From Glandiceps talaboti (lineage: Eukaryota > Hemichordata > Enteropneusta > Spengelidae), in assembly GCF_964340395.1 (NCBI RefSeq), contig NC_135557.1:21722225-21786224 (forward strand): a stretch of 64,000 nucleotides of DNA. Reading direction: 5' to 3'. Below, one piece after another: positions 1 to 12,409 of this stretch (position 1 is the stretch's first letter; each line of letters starts with the position of its first letter). The notes below the pieces were generated by a model, which worked only from the letters and a program-made list of their open reading frames with translations, had not been told where the DNA came from and did not search any database. The position numbers and the translations under genes are program-made.

Positions 1-152
1 ATGTATCTACTGATTGGTCGTAAGATGTTATGACACGGTAAGTTTATAATTCTCTTTAAAATCTGAAATTTAAAAGTCACAGAATAAACCTTTATACAGT
101 TATTATGATAAACGAATAATATTTCATAGATGATATGTATTGGTAAACTTAC

Positions 153-264
153 CAATATGATCACTTGTGATTTTTATTGTTTGTGTCGTGTCTGAATGTT
201 GTAGGAATGCACCAATCATCGCACATATTCTGTCAATATTTTGTACTAATTCAATAATACCAAC
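153..264 (-). CDS. Exon: GAIN subdomain A, next exon
   Basis: A 112-nt exon, phase 0 to 1, with acceptor CTTTTAG and donor GTAAGT. It encodes VGIIELVQNIDRICAMIGAF followed by LQHSDTTQTIKITSDHIG. It aligns in kind with the receptor exon containing VVDKFGMSLIQEL and has the same phases. It is the last exon of this gene inside the window. Confidence 0.6.
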
Positions 265-3200
265 CTAAAAGTAGTAACGAATCAGAAATTGAATAAAAAT
301 CAATGAAATTCATTAATTATGACAACAAATAAAATAAGTGGTCCTTCAAATCATTAACTAAATCGTCTTTGGTCTAGTCTGATACGTCAGTACTACAATG
401 GGCAACTGAATTACTACCATCATCAAAGTTATCATTTCTTCTGCTATCGGTGGCTTAACCCCAAATACACTGAGAATACCGTGAATAATCATATTCGCGT
501 CATAATTTACATTTTTTTTTAAATATCACGAGGCAAATGTCATTGACTGATTTCACTTATCGAAATTCTTATCAGTACCTGGTTTTCTTCTTGTTTACTT
601 GTCCAAAAAGGCTTCAGTGATAAATCCATCAGCTGACTGTTTGTCGTAACCAAATCCTTTTAAAATATTTGAAAAAAGTTTGGTTTAGGCTAGTTTTCAA
701 TTTCTTTTTAATTTGTCGATAAACGGACATCTGTTAAATTATATAGAACGTGGTAGTATAGGTGGTTACTACGAAAACAACAAATACGAAAGGGCAACAA
801 CGATAACAATGTGAAGACAAACAATACATTGACATAGTATAACTCGGAGCAAACGCAAAGCAACACAACACAACACAACACAACACAACACAACACAACA
901 CAACACAACACAACACAACACAACACAACACAACACAACACAATACAAAACAACACCAGACACTGCAATGTAATATAATGTAATTCCTGCAATGCAATTC
1001 AATTCAATTCATGTCGTACACAACAGCACATCATATAATAAAGTTTACTTTTTTTACAAAATTAAACCATGAGAATGAATGAAGTAATGAGGAAATAGTT
1101 CACTGATAAATATTGCTCAATGTACCTCAAACATCTTGACTACGTCCGCTTCTTCAACATTGCTTGATATCCATATATTTCCTAGTACGATGTCGTGCAA
1201 ATCATCCAGAATGCTTTGCACGTCAACGTCCATGTCTGCATTTCCAATCATTGCAGCGGCGTCAACAATTGAAGACACCTAAAGGACAGAAGCATCAAAC
1301 TCTAAGTCATATATATATCACTTCAATCGATTCGTATTCGTAGTCTAAACGACTTACACATTATATCTAAATATTTCCAGAACATGTGCATCTTTTTGTC
1401 TCTTTCAAAAAATTTTCAAAAACGATTGGTGTATTTCTTTATGATTTCTTTAATACTGTTAATGAATAGATTGTTTGGGCTTTTAAAATCTCAACTGACT
1501 ATTTGTCAATGATGAGTGATTACATAGATTGTGTTTACACTTGTATTATTAGTATATCAATATGACCAAATTGGTTTGATACAATACCACTGATATTTTC
1601 ATCAGGTGCAAAGGTAAAAACATATATTAAATATTAAATCTGCTACCATCATTATATTGACCATAGCAACAATATAAATGTATGTATAGGATGTGTTTAT
1701 ATTGTTAGCATTGATCTAACATCATTTAAATATCTCAATAATAGACCATTTTTATTAAAATATCTCCCGTGTTAAATGGTTAGCATTTACTCCATGCAAC
1801 TCACTGCGTTTTATTGTTACACCCATATTATATTTGGTATGATTATTGAAAACATTGCATGTATTGATTATTAGAAACAAATTACTAAAAGTTTGCTTAA
1901 TAGAACCTCACTATATCATACATTTGTATGCGGGTAAAATACTAAATATTATTTCAGTAATATTGATATTGTAAATTTCGTCATTTCGTTCGGTACTCAC
2001 ATTAATACTAATTTTCCTAATTCAATCAAATGGCAAAGGATCGCATAGTGTGGTTTTATTTGAAGTACTTATACTTCAGAGGATATGAGTGATTGGCACA
2101 ACTTATGTGTAGACTAGAGATTGTGAGATGTTGTGATATAATGCCATGCAAACGTAATGACATAAAAGTACAAACATTTCTTTGATATTATGTTAATTAA
2201 TAACTATTTTGATTTCAGTTATCATCTTTGTCATTTCGTGGTAAAAACACTTCACAAAAAGTCCAATTTACCAACCTTTAGCCAACCTTTACGCTACTTG
2301 CGACCCACCTAACCACCATCTCTGTCCACGGGTAGTACGAGACGCAGTACCACTTTTGACTGTCTACAACTCCTAGGTGAAAGATCACCGTGGGTAAATT
2401 AAGTCAAAGGTGGAACTTCGTCTCATACTAACCACATATTCACATCCTCTGCCCATGATATACCCCGGTGGAAAGACATGGTCAAATATGACTTTTCGTA
2501 TAGTGAAAGATATTGTTTTCTTCACTATAATTGGGTCTTGTCATACATGGCAAGGCAGTGGATGAAGAACTTTTCTGCTGAAATTGTATCAGATCGAGAT
2601 AAACCACATTGTATTTCTTCAACCTTATTTACAATATAGTCACACCCTATAGGTGACAACTCTATATTAAACTTTTTAGTGGGACGTAGTTGTGCTGCGA
2701 TTTATGTGTACATTGTTGAAATAAAATCCCCTTTTATATAATAGTCTATCTGCTATCAACGGATTGAAATACTTACTTCTAACCTTATCCTATTTGCTCT
2801 TTGATAAGAAGCAGTTATATTTTTGTTAGGTTCGTTGACTTGCCTTCAATTTACATTGAACATATCGCGTCTTACCTTATCCAGTAAATCTCCATTTAGT
2901 TCATTTTGCCGTGAACTATCATCTGTCTGTACAGAATTCGTAGTTTGAATTGTTGTATCTTGGTTGTCACCATGACGACCCCCTTCCACAGGATTTGAAT
3001 TTTCTATTGGTGGATTAGTCATTGTACCAGGTGGTGATGTATTGTGATTAGTGGCTGGATTATCAGGATTACGGGATAAAGAAGTAGTCGGTCCATGCTC
3101 CGCTAAGGAAAGATTGACAAAATTATTAATTATAAGACTGGGGCATACATGTACATTGAATAGCTGTTATCTGTGGATATGCATATGTTCAAAACATAAG

Positions 3201-5718
3201 GAATTTAAAAATGTGTGGTTCCGCCGGATTACGCTCAATTTTAGAGTAGGTGGGGTATGTACATTTGTATGTGTTTTGTTTATTTTTTTCATGTGTTAAT
3301 GTCTAGTTCAGGTAGATATATGTTCCGCTGTTGTCAATATGGTCTCTGTATTATTGTTTCTTTCCATCAAATGTACAGCCATTACATATTGGAAGAAAAG
3401 TTTTATATTGTCTTCTTAAGATGATGTCAGTTTCCGCATCCACTATTTTTCGCGACACTTCACAATTTTTGCGATTATAATTTTTTTCTCGATACGTAAA
3501 AAAAATGTTTAGGGTCGGAAAGGAAAAACAGGTCGATCGGGTAACCGGAACCAGACAATATTTCAGGCCTAAATAATGTATTTAGTAACATTAAAAATGC
3601 ATCATTCAATATTATGAAGTTACTCCTTGTAAAACACGCAAAGATGTTAATAATACCCTTAAGATTACAAACTTTGACACAGTAGGTAACATAATATTAT
3701 ATTTTTTATATTTGACTTGGCTCAGTATGCATGTATGCTCTTTGATTCTTATTATATAAGTGTTATTTGTCAATAACTACTCTAAATATAGTGTATAGAA
3801 AATAATTATAAGACAATAATTCGGTTATTCATCATCTGATGACCCTGTCAATAATTGTTAGTGTTGGCCGTTGGTAAGTAATAAGTTCTAACATTGTATC
3901 AATATAAGTGAAGTTAATTTATCCGGCTTTGAAACTTGCGTATCCTTTCTAAAACGAAGTAACTTCTTGGGTGAAAAAAATGAAACATCGGAAGGGATGA
4001 CGTAATACAGAAACGTACCATGAAGAACTAAATACCACGTTGTTTTACACGAGAAATACGATATTTCTCTAAATTGATCACGGGGTGAATTTAAAACATT
4101 GCAACACCATACGATGGGAAATATAGGTACCACTAGACATGATGGCGATATGACATACCTTTAACTGATATGGTGAACTGACATGAAGCAATATTACCGG
4201 CCAGATCAGTTGCTTCAACTTTGACATAATATTCACCAATATCAAACCAGTGTCCTGATTCAGGGGAAGCTGTTATTGCGACATGTTGATTTGAGTTGTC
4301 GGTTACTGGAATATCATCCCAGGATATCACTAAACCACCATTTTGACCGTAATATTCCATGTTGCTATGGCAACTCAAAACAGGTGGCTCGTTATCTGCG
4401 TAAATGATTGATAATATCAGTTTTATTTTGAAGTCGCTGAGTTCATAAACTTCTTTCTCAAGTGATATAGTGTTGTACAATGCTAACATCGATGCATGTC
4501 TTCAGTGAAATTACACTTGATGTCTGGTGTTATTAGAAAAAGTGAATTTCAAGGTAGGAATTTACTGGACATTTTTCATGTGTATGACAAATTACGTCAT
4601 CGGATCATTTATAAGGCATACATGTAATTGACTTTACGCGAATTCGTACCTCTTCGCATAATCTTGCCATTGAGACCGGCCGATGGACTCGACCAATTAC
4701 ACCACGTGAAGCACGTATTTGTAGTTGTGGCGAGGTACAAAGTGAGGCTCATGTAATACTAAATTGCCCACAATCAGATCATATAAGACAAGCCAACCCA
4801 GGTGTCAGCTTTGTTTCATTAAAAGACTTTTTCTGTAAAACGGATATTGTTACCATGGTCAAAATCTCATCAGACATTCTTAAAATCTACGACCATAGAT
4901 AATCTCAAACTGCTTATTATAGCTTGTCCCCCATCCATATATGAAAATGTCCATATACACTGCCGTAAATCTGAAGTGTTTAAATTTTCAGTGTTTTTTG
5001 ACTCCAGGTCTGAACTGTTACATGTAATATAATTATGTGCCATCTGCCTTTGGTTGACCCTCTGTACTTATCGACTTTTACTTTAGTGTGTTAAACTTAT
5101 GTTATCGGTACCATTGCCTTGGGTTTTGTGTATCTACTTCTAAAAAGTACAGTGAATAAAATAACTAACTAACTAACTAACTATACCAACTTTGAGTTAC
5201 GTCAAGTGCAAGTGATGGTCAAGTATGCCAGAGTGAATACAATTCTGCAAGTACTTTTTGAATAGGCAAAATATATTACACCCCAAAACGTGTAAACTCA
5301 GTATGTATGTATGTATGTATGTATGTATGTATGTATGTATGTATGTATGTATGTATGTATGTGTGTGTGTGCGTATGTATGTATGTGTGTGTGTGTGTGC
5401 GTATGTATGTGTGCATTCCCGTGGGTGTAACATAGCCAATTCATTATACCAACTCACCTATAATTTCGACATTAAATATGCACATGTTTATCAACACACC
5501 AGAAGTACTCATTGCTTTGTATTCCACTCTATGACTTCCTATTGTAAAGACGGCTTTTGGTTCAGTATATTCATCTGATGTGATATAACCTTCCACAGTA
5601 GACCTCAGTGTAGGTATTGGCCAACTGACATTTGCTGAGTTCTCTCCATGATGTGCTGACATTGTGATGTTTATAGGACATGTCTCAAAAGTATCACTAG
5701 GACTTGGTTTGTTTAGAC
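153..5718 (-). CDS. HYR-domain adhesion GPCR, internal part (partial gene)
   Basis: Five exons on the minus strand join in frame: 5718-5458 (HYR-like), 4395-4159 (HYR), 3102-2876 (polar linker), 1278-1126 and 264-153 (start of a GAIN domain). Each has an AG acceptor and a GT donor. The phases fit: 1-1 for the HYR exons, 1 to 0 for the linker, 0-0 and then 0 to 1 for the GAIN exons, which matches the GAIN exon phases of the two receptors further right. HYR is an Ig-fold extracellular adhesion module. GAIN is the autoproteolysis domain of adhesion GPCRs and polycystin-1-like proteins. GPS and 7TM exons would lie left of base 1. No signal-peptide exon was found between 5719 and 17 kb, so the N-terminus is unknown. 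Adhesion GPCR is the best call because two such genes are adjacent; a polycystin-1-like or other GAIN protein is the alternative. Confidence 0.68.
861..942 (+). repeat. (CAACA)n microsatellite
   Basis: About 16 copies of a pentanucleotide. Accounts for the cysteine/valine/leucine-rich ORFs on the minus strand. Confidence 0.95.
1126..1278 (-). CDS. Exon: GAIN subdomain A helices
   Basis: A 153-nt, 51-codon exon, phase 0-0, with acceptor CTTTAG and donor GTACAT. It contains VSSIVDAAAM, DVDVQSILDDLHDIV and VEEADVVKMFE. The amphipathic helical pattern and phase match exon 10 of the two downstream receptors. The donor is weaker than consensus. Confidence 0.62.
2261..2505 (+). repeat. Single dispersed copy of the 58-64 kb array core
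   Basis: Contains GGTAGTACGAGACGCAGTAC, GTAAATTAAGTCAAAGGTGG, AACTTCGTCTCATACT and GGAAAGACATGGTCAAATAT in the order seen in each array unit. Only about one minisatellite unit is present. In the HYR gene intron between the linker and GAIN exons. Confidence 0.85.
2876..3102 (-). CDS. Exon: Asn/Thr/Pro/Ser-rich linker
   Basis: The 227-nt exon enters in phase 1 after the HYR exon and leaves in phase 0, and is open throughout. It encodes about 76 residues rich in N, T, S, P and D (for example NPDNPATNHNTSPPGTM), with no recognisable fold. It looks like an extended, probably glycosylated stalk between HYR and GAIN. Called from its splice sites (acceptor CCTTAG, donor GTAAGA), frame continuity and position. 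Confidence 0.55.
3396..3560 (+). repeat. Dispersed repeat, copy 1
   Basis: Shares with 21390-21550 an ordered series: TATTGTCTTCTTAA, GATGTCAGT, GACTTCACAATTT-like, AATGTTTAGGGTCGG and TAACCGGAAC. In an intron of the HYR gene. Class unknown. Confidence 0.65.
4159..4395 (-). CDS. Exon: HYR domain (second)
   Basis: The 237-nt exon is phase 1-1, between acceptor TTTACGCAG and donor GTATGT. Its 79 residues follow the HYR pattern: PPVLSC at the start, ISWDDIPVTDN in the middle, then GEYYVKVEATDLAGNIASC and a final FTISV strand. Domain length and both cysteines are normal for the family. Confidence 0.82.
4621..5183 (+). mobile_element. LINE (non-LTR retrotransposon) 3' fragment
   Basis: Reading frame 4639-4902 encodes the C-terminal end typical of LINE ORF2 proteins after the reverse transcriptase: RTSSHNLAIETGRW, then TPREARICSCGEVQSEAHV and LNCP, a C-x-C-x7-H-x4-C knuckle. 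The frame ends in TAA at 4900-4902. About 280 nt of 3' UTR follow and the element ends in a (TAAC)n tail at 5160-5183. It is 5'-truncated, has a stop just upstream at 4612, and lies antisense in the intron between the two HYR exons. The reverse transcriptase itself is absent. Confidence 0.8.
5301..5412 (+). repeat. (GTAT)n / (GT)n microsatellite
   Basis: Tetranucleotide tract grading into GT repeats, next to the HYR exon donor at 5458. Confidence 0.95.
5458..5718 (-). CDS. Exon: HYR-like domain (first seen in partial gene)
   Basis: The 261-nt exon is phase 1 at both ends, with acceptor ATCATAG and donor GTGAGT. It encodes 87 residues with a HYR start (FETCPINITMSAHHGENSA), a central VSWPIPT segment and an end containing GSHRVEYKAM and CIFNVEI. 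The usual D-x-AGN before the last cysteine is replaced by STSGVLINMC, so this is a diverged HYR. Open reading continuing upstream into 5.8-6.3 kb comes only from a CATA microsatellite. Confidence 0.7.
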
Positions 5719-5814
5719 CTATGATGAATAAAAACATCATAGCAAACCCGAACTTGATATAAATAAGGAGTAATTTACAGAGAGATAGACTGACGGGCGA
5801 GCAGGCACAGGCAC

Positions 5815-5882
5815 ACACACACATACATACATACATACATACATACATACATACATACATACATACATACATACATACATAC

Positions 5883-5915
<33 letters not shown>

Positions 5916-6246
5916 TACATACATACATACATACATACATACACACATACGCACACCCGCAAACACATACACACACCCGCACATACATACATACATACAT
6001 ACATACATACATACATACATACATACATACACACACGCATGCATGCATACATGCATACATACATACATACATACATACATACATACACACACACATACAT
6101 ACATACATACATACATACATACATACATACATACATACATGCATACATACATACATACATACATACATACATACATACACCCACACATACATACATACAT
6201 ACATACATACATACACACACACATACACACACATACATACATACAT

Positions 6247-6279
<33 letters not shown>

Positions 6280-6325
6280 TACATACATGCATACGTACGT
6301 ACGTACGTACGTACGTACGTACAGA
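5815..6325 (+). repeat. (ACAT)n compound microsatellite, about 0.5 kb
   Basis: Long ACAT tract interrupted by AC, GCAT and ACGT patches. Produces several spurious ORFs on both strands. Confidence 0.95.
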
Positions 6326-6370
6326 CAAACAGACAGACAAATATACCTGAAACAAATAACCTCCCTCACA

Positions 6371-6480
6371 CACATTCTCTCTCTCTTTCTGTCTCTCTTT
6401 CTGTCTGTCTCTGTCTCTCTCTTTCTACCTGTCTCACTGTCTGTCTCTGTCTATCTGTCTGTCTGTCTGTCTGTCTGTCT
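6371..6480 (+). repeat. (CT)n / (CTGT)n tract
   Basis: Pyrimidine-rich simple repeat following the ACAT tract. Confidence 0.9.
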
Positions 6481-9337
6481 TCATCGTTATAACTACTGCT
6501 GTATGTAAACCACATTGCAATTTTATAACAAACGTCACCCAGTCATCAACACTGCACCGATGGAGGCCTGATATTAGTAGGATATACAACTCGATGTATT
6601 CCCTTAACATAGAAGTATATTATTACCTCCAGATAAGTTAGCAAATATTACTTCTAGTCTAACTATGGACACCAATATCTATAAGATAACAAAAACACAA
6701 TGCCATGCATTAGTGTATGTTCTAGCAAAGATGTATTTATGTTGACACTGCTGGAAAGTAAACATAAAGACAAAGATAGTATTTGTGTTTTCAATGATGA
6801 TATGTGATTTGACTCACTTTGTGTGCATCATTTCTGAATCACGTCATTTATACTATCAGTAGTTTAGGGGATATTCCCCAATCACATACTCAAGTAGATT
6901 AAGAAAGAGTTATTTCCTTAACAGATAGTGATGTCTTTGAATTACAATATACTTTTACTGAGCACTTGTCACTTCAAATATGTCATTTTAATTATACTTG
7001 AAGGATATCGAGAGTGGTTGTTTGATATATAGCTAGACTATCACGGTTTCATTTCAAGATCTACCAAGGGCTGAATGGGATGAAAACACTTAGCCTCAGG
7101 CTTAATAGTTCATTTTTACTAGTCAACAAAATCATACATTAAAACATGTGTCGGTAACTATTGGCAGGATTCACCACTTAATTTAAAGGTTTTTATCAAC
7201 ATTTAGTGATTTTCCTCATCCTCCCACTTTCATTTAGATAGCAACCAAGATTCAATTATTTTATATACATGTGATATTCGCATGTGTTTACTTTGTATTT
7301 GTAATCTTGCAGTGAACAAATCCCAGACAAATGGGATTGTAGCGATTTATCAACGTATGCAAATACTTGAGTAAGTATAGAAAATAAACTTAGAACCGAT
7401 GGAGATGTAGTATTGAATTTAGTACCCTGGGTGATGTTAACGATAGTTCTATAACCGTAAGTCTGTCCTGTTTTGAAAATATTGTAAGGCTTTCCTTTCT
7501 ACTCACATCTTTGTCAAAATCGTTTTCACTTGTCTGAGCAGACGAAAGCAGTTAAATGCCTGACACAAACTTTAATGTTTTTACACCACTGAACATCAAA
7601 TATAACGATGTGTAAAGGTGCACGACAACCAATATTTCAGTGATCAGCAGAATTGCCCGGGAGCATCAGCTAACATTAAAACAATTTGGGACAACAAAGT
7701 GTTTAAATATTACCAACCATCAAAAGACACACCGATACTAATTCAGTTGGGAAATGACAAAACTGATAAATTTTATTAGCGGAACCAATGAGTTGCAAAA
7801 TTGCAGGAAGGATTCATATTCACTCTTCGTTCATATCCGTTTTGGTGTACATACGATTTGTCGGCACACGGTCGTTATAACTACAGGTGTATGTAAAGCC
7901 CTTGCGCTGGGCATCAGAAGACAGCGGTACATTAAATATAACGTAAACTATTCAATAGGCTTGAACTGATGGTAAAAAGCGTGTCATCGGGATTATCTAT
8001 GTACTAAATGAATACAAGAAGCGTGTTTGATATGTAAAACGAAAACAAGCCGTGTATATTACAAATACTAGTAGTCATAACAAAGGTATACGTGACCGTA
8101 TCTCGTATCCGTAACGTATCTCGCATCCATAGATGACGAAGACAATTTATTCAGTCAGAAAATGTCTAAATGCAATAATCAAGTAACCTTTTCTCGTGCC
8201 CTATAAAATAAAGGGTTTGTGTGAAAATAGCAGCAACTATCGAAATAGTATGTGGACCCATTAGCAACAGTTATTATCCTATATATTCTTTTCAAATCGA
8301 ATTTCCAATATGTCATAATAGCTTCTAATACGTATTGGTTGATTGAAACTTCACTAAAAATATTTGCAGACAGAATACATTTCGTCGTTTAATTTTCATT
8401 TCCATACTTGTCTTTCATTTGCGTCTGATACTATAAATTAATCCTGGTGTGACGAACTATTGTCATGAGAACATTACTTTCAATCACAATACATATGTAA
8501 ATAAACTAAATTGAATATATTGACAATTTTATTTTTATACAATCTGTTCTTACTTATAGCAAATTTTAGATTCATATACAATATTGAACCGTTTCATTGT
8601 ACACTAACCAACTGGATCCTTTCTGCTCAGAGTTTTACGCGCATCTAGCCATTTTCAATTCCTTCTCGAGGATCACAATGGAGAACTTTGAACCACTTTC
8701 TCGACAGCACTTTCACATAATTTATATTTTATTTTCAGCATTTTAACGCCAACTACATAACTCCTTTTTTGTTGTTGAAAATCTAATTAGTGATTTGATA
8801 TGCATAAGACTTAATATTTTTATTAGTGATGTAAGTGAGCGTTAGTGACACAATTAATTTAAATGTCTTACGGCTAAGCTTATATTTTCATATCCATATA
8901 TTCCCAATTTATGATTTAATAATTGGCCAACATACACGTATGCTGTGCCTGGAGTTAAGTTTCAAATCAGTCTGAAGGGAAGTGTTCCTTTCTATTAATA
9001 ATTCACCTCTACTTTGACAAACCTTCTGGGATCAATGAAATAAACACGAACATCAGAAATACAATAGGTTTTACTGGATGAGACGAATAACGGAGAGAGA
9101 GTGGTTGAAATTATGAAATATTGTATTCTCTTAACTCAAGTTCGAATCACCTTGGCGTTTATATACTATACTATTGTAAAGAGCTTCTGTAAGTAAACCT
9201 GTTACACAACTACAATCGTAAGTCTTGTGTGTATCAAATCACCAATTAAATTTTCAGAAAGAAATTGGAGTTATTTAGTTGGCTTTAAAATTGAAAATAA
9301 AAATATATGAAAGTAAGAAATGTGCCACACAATAGTA

Positions 9338-9339
<2 letters not shown>

Positions 9340-9393
<54 letters not shown>

Positions 9394-9394
9394 G

Positions 9395-9486
<92 letters not shown>
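9340..9486 (+). repeat. (GATA)n microsatellite
   Basis: About 36 copies with a single interruption. Confidence 0.95.
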
Positions 9487-9487
<1 letters not shown>

Positions 9488-10977
9488 GGTTTTATGGTTT
9501 TAAACAGATTTCATCGATAGTGATAAATTTCAAGTTAAAACTTAATCTGACCTAACCCATATCATGGCTATGACCATGACAATATCCATGACCTTTTTAC
9601 TCAGATTATGAGTTTCCTATTAACAGTCTGATAGTGACGTGTCCAAATAAAAACAATTGTGGAATTACCATGATACAGAACATAGAATCGGTTACGTTGT
9701 CTTAACATCATAATTTTATATCCTCGAGAAACTTAATGTCTATTTGTCACGTGATAACAAATAACAACCCAAACCATTAAAGAAAATGCTTAAATATTTC
9801 ACATCAGATTGTGTATCCATGGCAACGTCGATGAAGCTACTGCAATATTCAATAAGCTGGTAGGTGTAATATAAGGTCGATCGCTTCATGTCTCTACTAA
9901 TAGATATAGTAAATACCAATCAATAAGTTGGCGTCGAAAGCTAACAAGTCATTTCACCGTCATGACATGACAGGAAGTGATGAGTGAAGAACATTTTATA
10001 AGGCAAATATTCAAACACCCGCCATATTGAAGCCAACGAAGTCTTTAAAATGTATGTTTCAGAAGTCTGATTTAATCTGAGTAAAGAGCGGGCTTCAGGT
10101 GTGGATATGGCAAGAACTAACTTTATACTTTGTATCCATAATTTTTTTAAGAAAAAGAATGATTCTTTGTGGAACACAGACTAAGCTTACATTTACACAT
10201 ATTCCATAGTAACTATTTTACATTTTATACACAATAACTTAACATTATCGAGTTGTACACTTAATCTTAAAGTATGCTAATTCTTAACATTAAATATTCT
10301 AAGTTTCCATATTGAAAACATTTTGGCTAATGGAAGATGTAGCTAGGGCAGAAGACGCTGGCATGAGACAATAAGAGAAGGGTTTGATATAAAATGCAGA
10401 GAGTACATTTATTTTATTCGCATCCAAGCTACTTCTACTTGTCTTTTGATAACATCGAACACTGGTATTCAAAATAATTCTTTGGTTGTCATGGCTACTA
10501 GTACAAAATACTTCATAATGACGCAAACGTTTGTCATTAATGTTTGTTATGGAAATGCAGGAACGTGACAAAATTAACGAATTCATTATTGTGACCATAA
10601 ATGCATTCCTGTAAAACTTCAAACAGTCCAACAAACCAACACCAAATAAAGTAGCTTACGACTCCTTTGTAAATTCCACGTCCTAATTTGGTATACTAAC
10701 GAGTGACAGCGCGATATTTTGAATGTCTCACAAGGTTTTTTTTAGACATTTTGTATCAAATAAAATGCAACCACTGATAGCGCTCAAGCATTTCAAATGA
10801 TACATTTCATCTCACTGTGGACACAAATCAACATCTCTGACAGATTAAACAAGGAGATTCAAACACAAAACTATTTATTTGTGTTCAAAGTTAAATAAAA
10901 TGTAACATTTCATGTACGTGCGCGCTATCAATGTCTGTATTTTGTTTATGAAATTAGTAAAAAAAAAACATGTTACA

Positions 10978-10980
<3 letters not shown>

Positions 10981-11007
<27 letters not shown>
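10981..11007 (+). repeat. Poly-A run
   Basis: Uninterrupted A run of about 27 bp; could be a retroelement tail but no body was recognised. Confidence 0.8.
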
Positions 11008-11012
<5 letters not shown>

Positions 11013-11387
11013 CACGCCACCTGATTGAAACCCTATAGTCACTCTGGTTTCGTAGTAAGTTGGTTCAGTGTGAAAGTTCAATGTATAAATCGCTAAAACA
11101 TTACAATGTAGTCTAGGACACATTAGTAATAGTAAACGCCGAACGTGTACTTATAGAAGCTTCATGCTGTTTTAAAATCTGGTCATTTTCTTTATTCTCT
11201 GTAAAAGAAATATTTTATTATGCGTTCCACAGAGACAAGTTAAGATATGTAAATCCTTGTTGAGAGCCATACTACTCAGGAAGGAAACCAGAATAGGTTA
11301 TTATCAAATTTGCTGTTGATATTCAGAGCGCATGGGAAGCCAGAATTAAAAGTATACATTTAAAGGAAACTCGCATGTCAGGCCATA

Positions 11388-11567
11388 CTATAGGTAGTCT
11401 CGCTGCCAGACTCGTGACTATCGTCCCTAATTTGTTTATGTATGCCGAGCGTCACAGCCGCGAGAAGAGAGAGAATAGTCCCTCTCTTCTCGCGGCTGCG
11501 CCGCTCGGCATACATAAACAGATTAGGGAGGATAGTCACGAGTCTGGCAGCGAGACTATACTATAGG
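11388..11567. repeat. 180-bp near-perfect palindrome (foldback element)
   Basis: Arms 11388-11471 and 11482-11567 are reverse complements with a few mismatches and a loop of about 10 bp. The arms contain TAGTCTCGCTGCCAGACTCG. The GC content is well above the surroundings. Likely a foldback MITE; no target duplication identified. Confidence 0.8.
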
Positions 11568-12336
11568 TACACATACAAAATTATACCAGTAAGACTTTCC
11601 GCCGCGACAGAACGTGATCTTTTAATCCATCATTTCTCTCAGCAAATCGCATTTGATGTGATAAGCCTATTTGTTTACTCAGATCTATTTCTTGATAGCA
11701 ATACAGTACTAAGGGTCATTTAGTTTATATCTCGCCATGTACATGTAGGTTGCAGTTTTATACTCAGAAAATCGAGGGTTCGAACAAGGTCAAGAACATG
11801 TACGAAAAAAAAGGAAAAACATATGTTTGTCAAGTTGCACCGATTTGACAAAAAAGTGCAGCAATAACTAACATTGCCGGATATTCGGCAATAGATCGAT
11901 ATGACTCTAAAATAACTATCAAATCAATATTATATATGTTATTAATGAAATGGAATATGAAAAAAAAGGATATTTAAAACATCAACGTTGAAACCCCTTA
12001 AGAGCCTAGAAAATATTCCACCATGCGATTGAGTTAAACTGCTTTCAACTCTGTGCCATTGACTAATGGACAATTAACACAATGATGCTGTGATTTACAG
12101 AAATGTTAAAATGAAATATATGTTTAAAATGAAGATAAAATAGACAGGTCATTACTTCTCATAGAAGAACAATTAACTCTTAACTTGATAGTTTTAGTTC
12201 TGTTGTGCGCGATGATTTCACCTGTCACTGTTGTATCTTTTGGTTTCAGCCAGGCATAAGATTATAACATTTTTTCCACCTTCATGTATAGTTTTATTCA
12301 GTGCATTCGGTCACCTATCCGTAATTACATTCATGC

Positions 12337-12409
<73 letters not shown>
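12337..12409 (+). repeat. (ATCT)n microsatellite
   Basis: About 18 clean copies. Confidence 0.95.

Noticed and set aside
405-520. Possible extra GAIN exon on the minus strand
   Set aside because: An open stretch with a helical look exists, but no acceptor was found. The exons at 1126-1278 and 153-264 join in phase without it.
5444-6375. Long cysteine/tyrosine/valine-rich ORFs on both strands
   Set aside because: They are read through the ACAT microsatellite, whose period leaves several frames open. Only the last 261 nt (5458-5718) is a real exon.
10299-10634. 111-residue ORF on the minus strand in the gene-poor stretch
   Set aside because: No domain, signal peptide or splice context. Checked as a possible 5' exon of the HYR gene and not supported.
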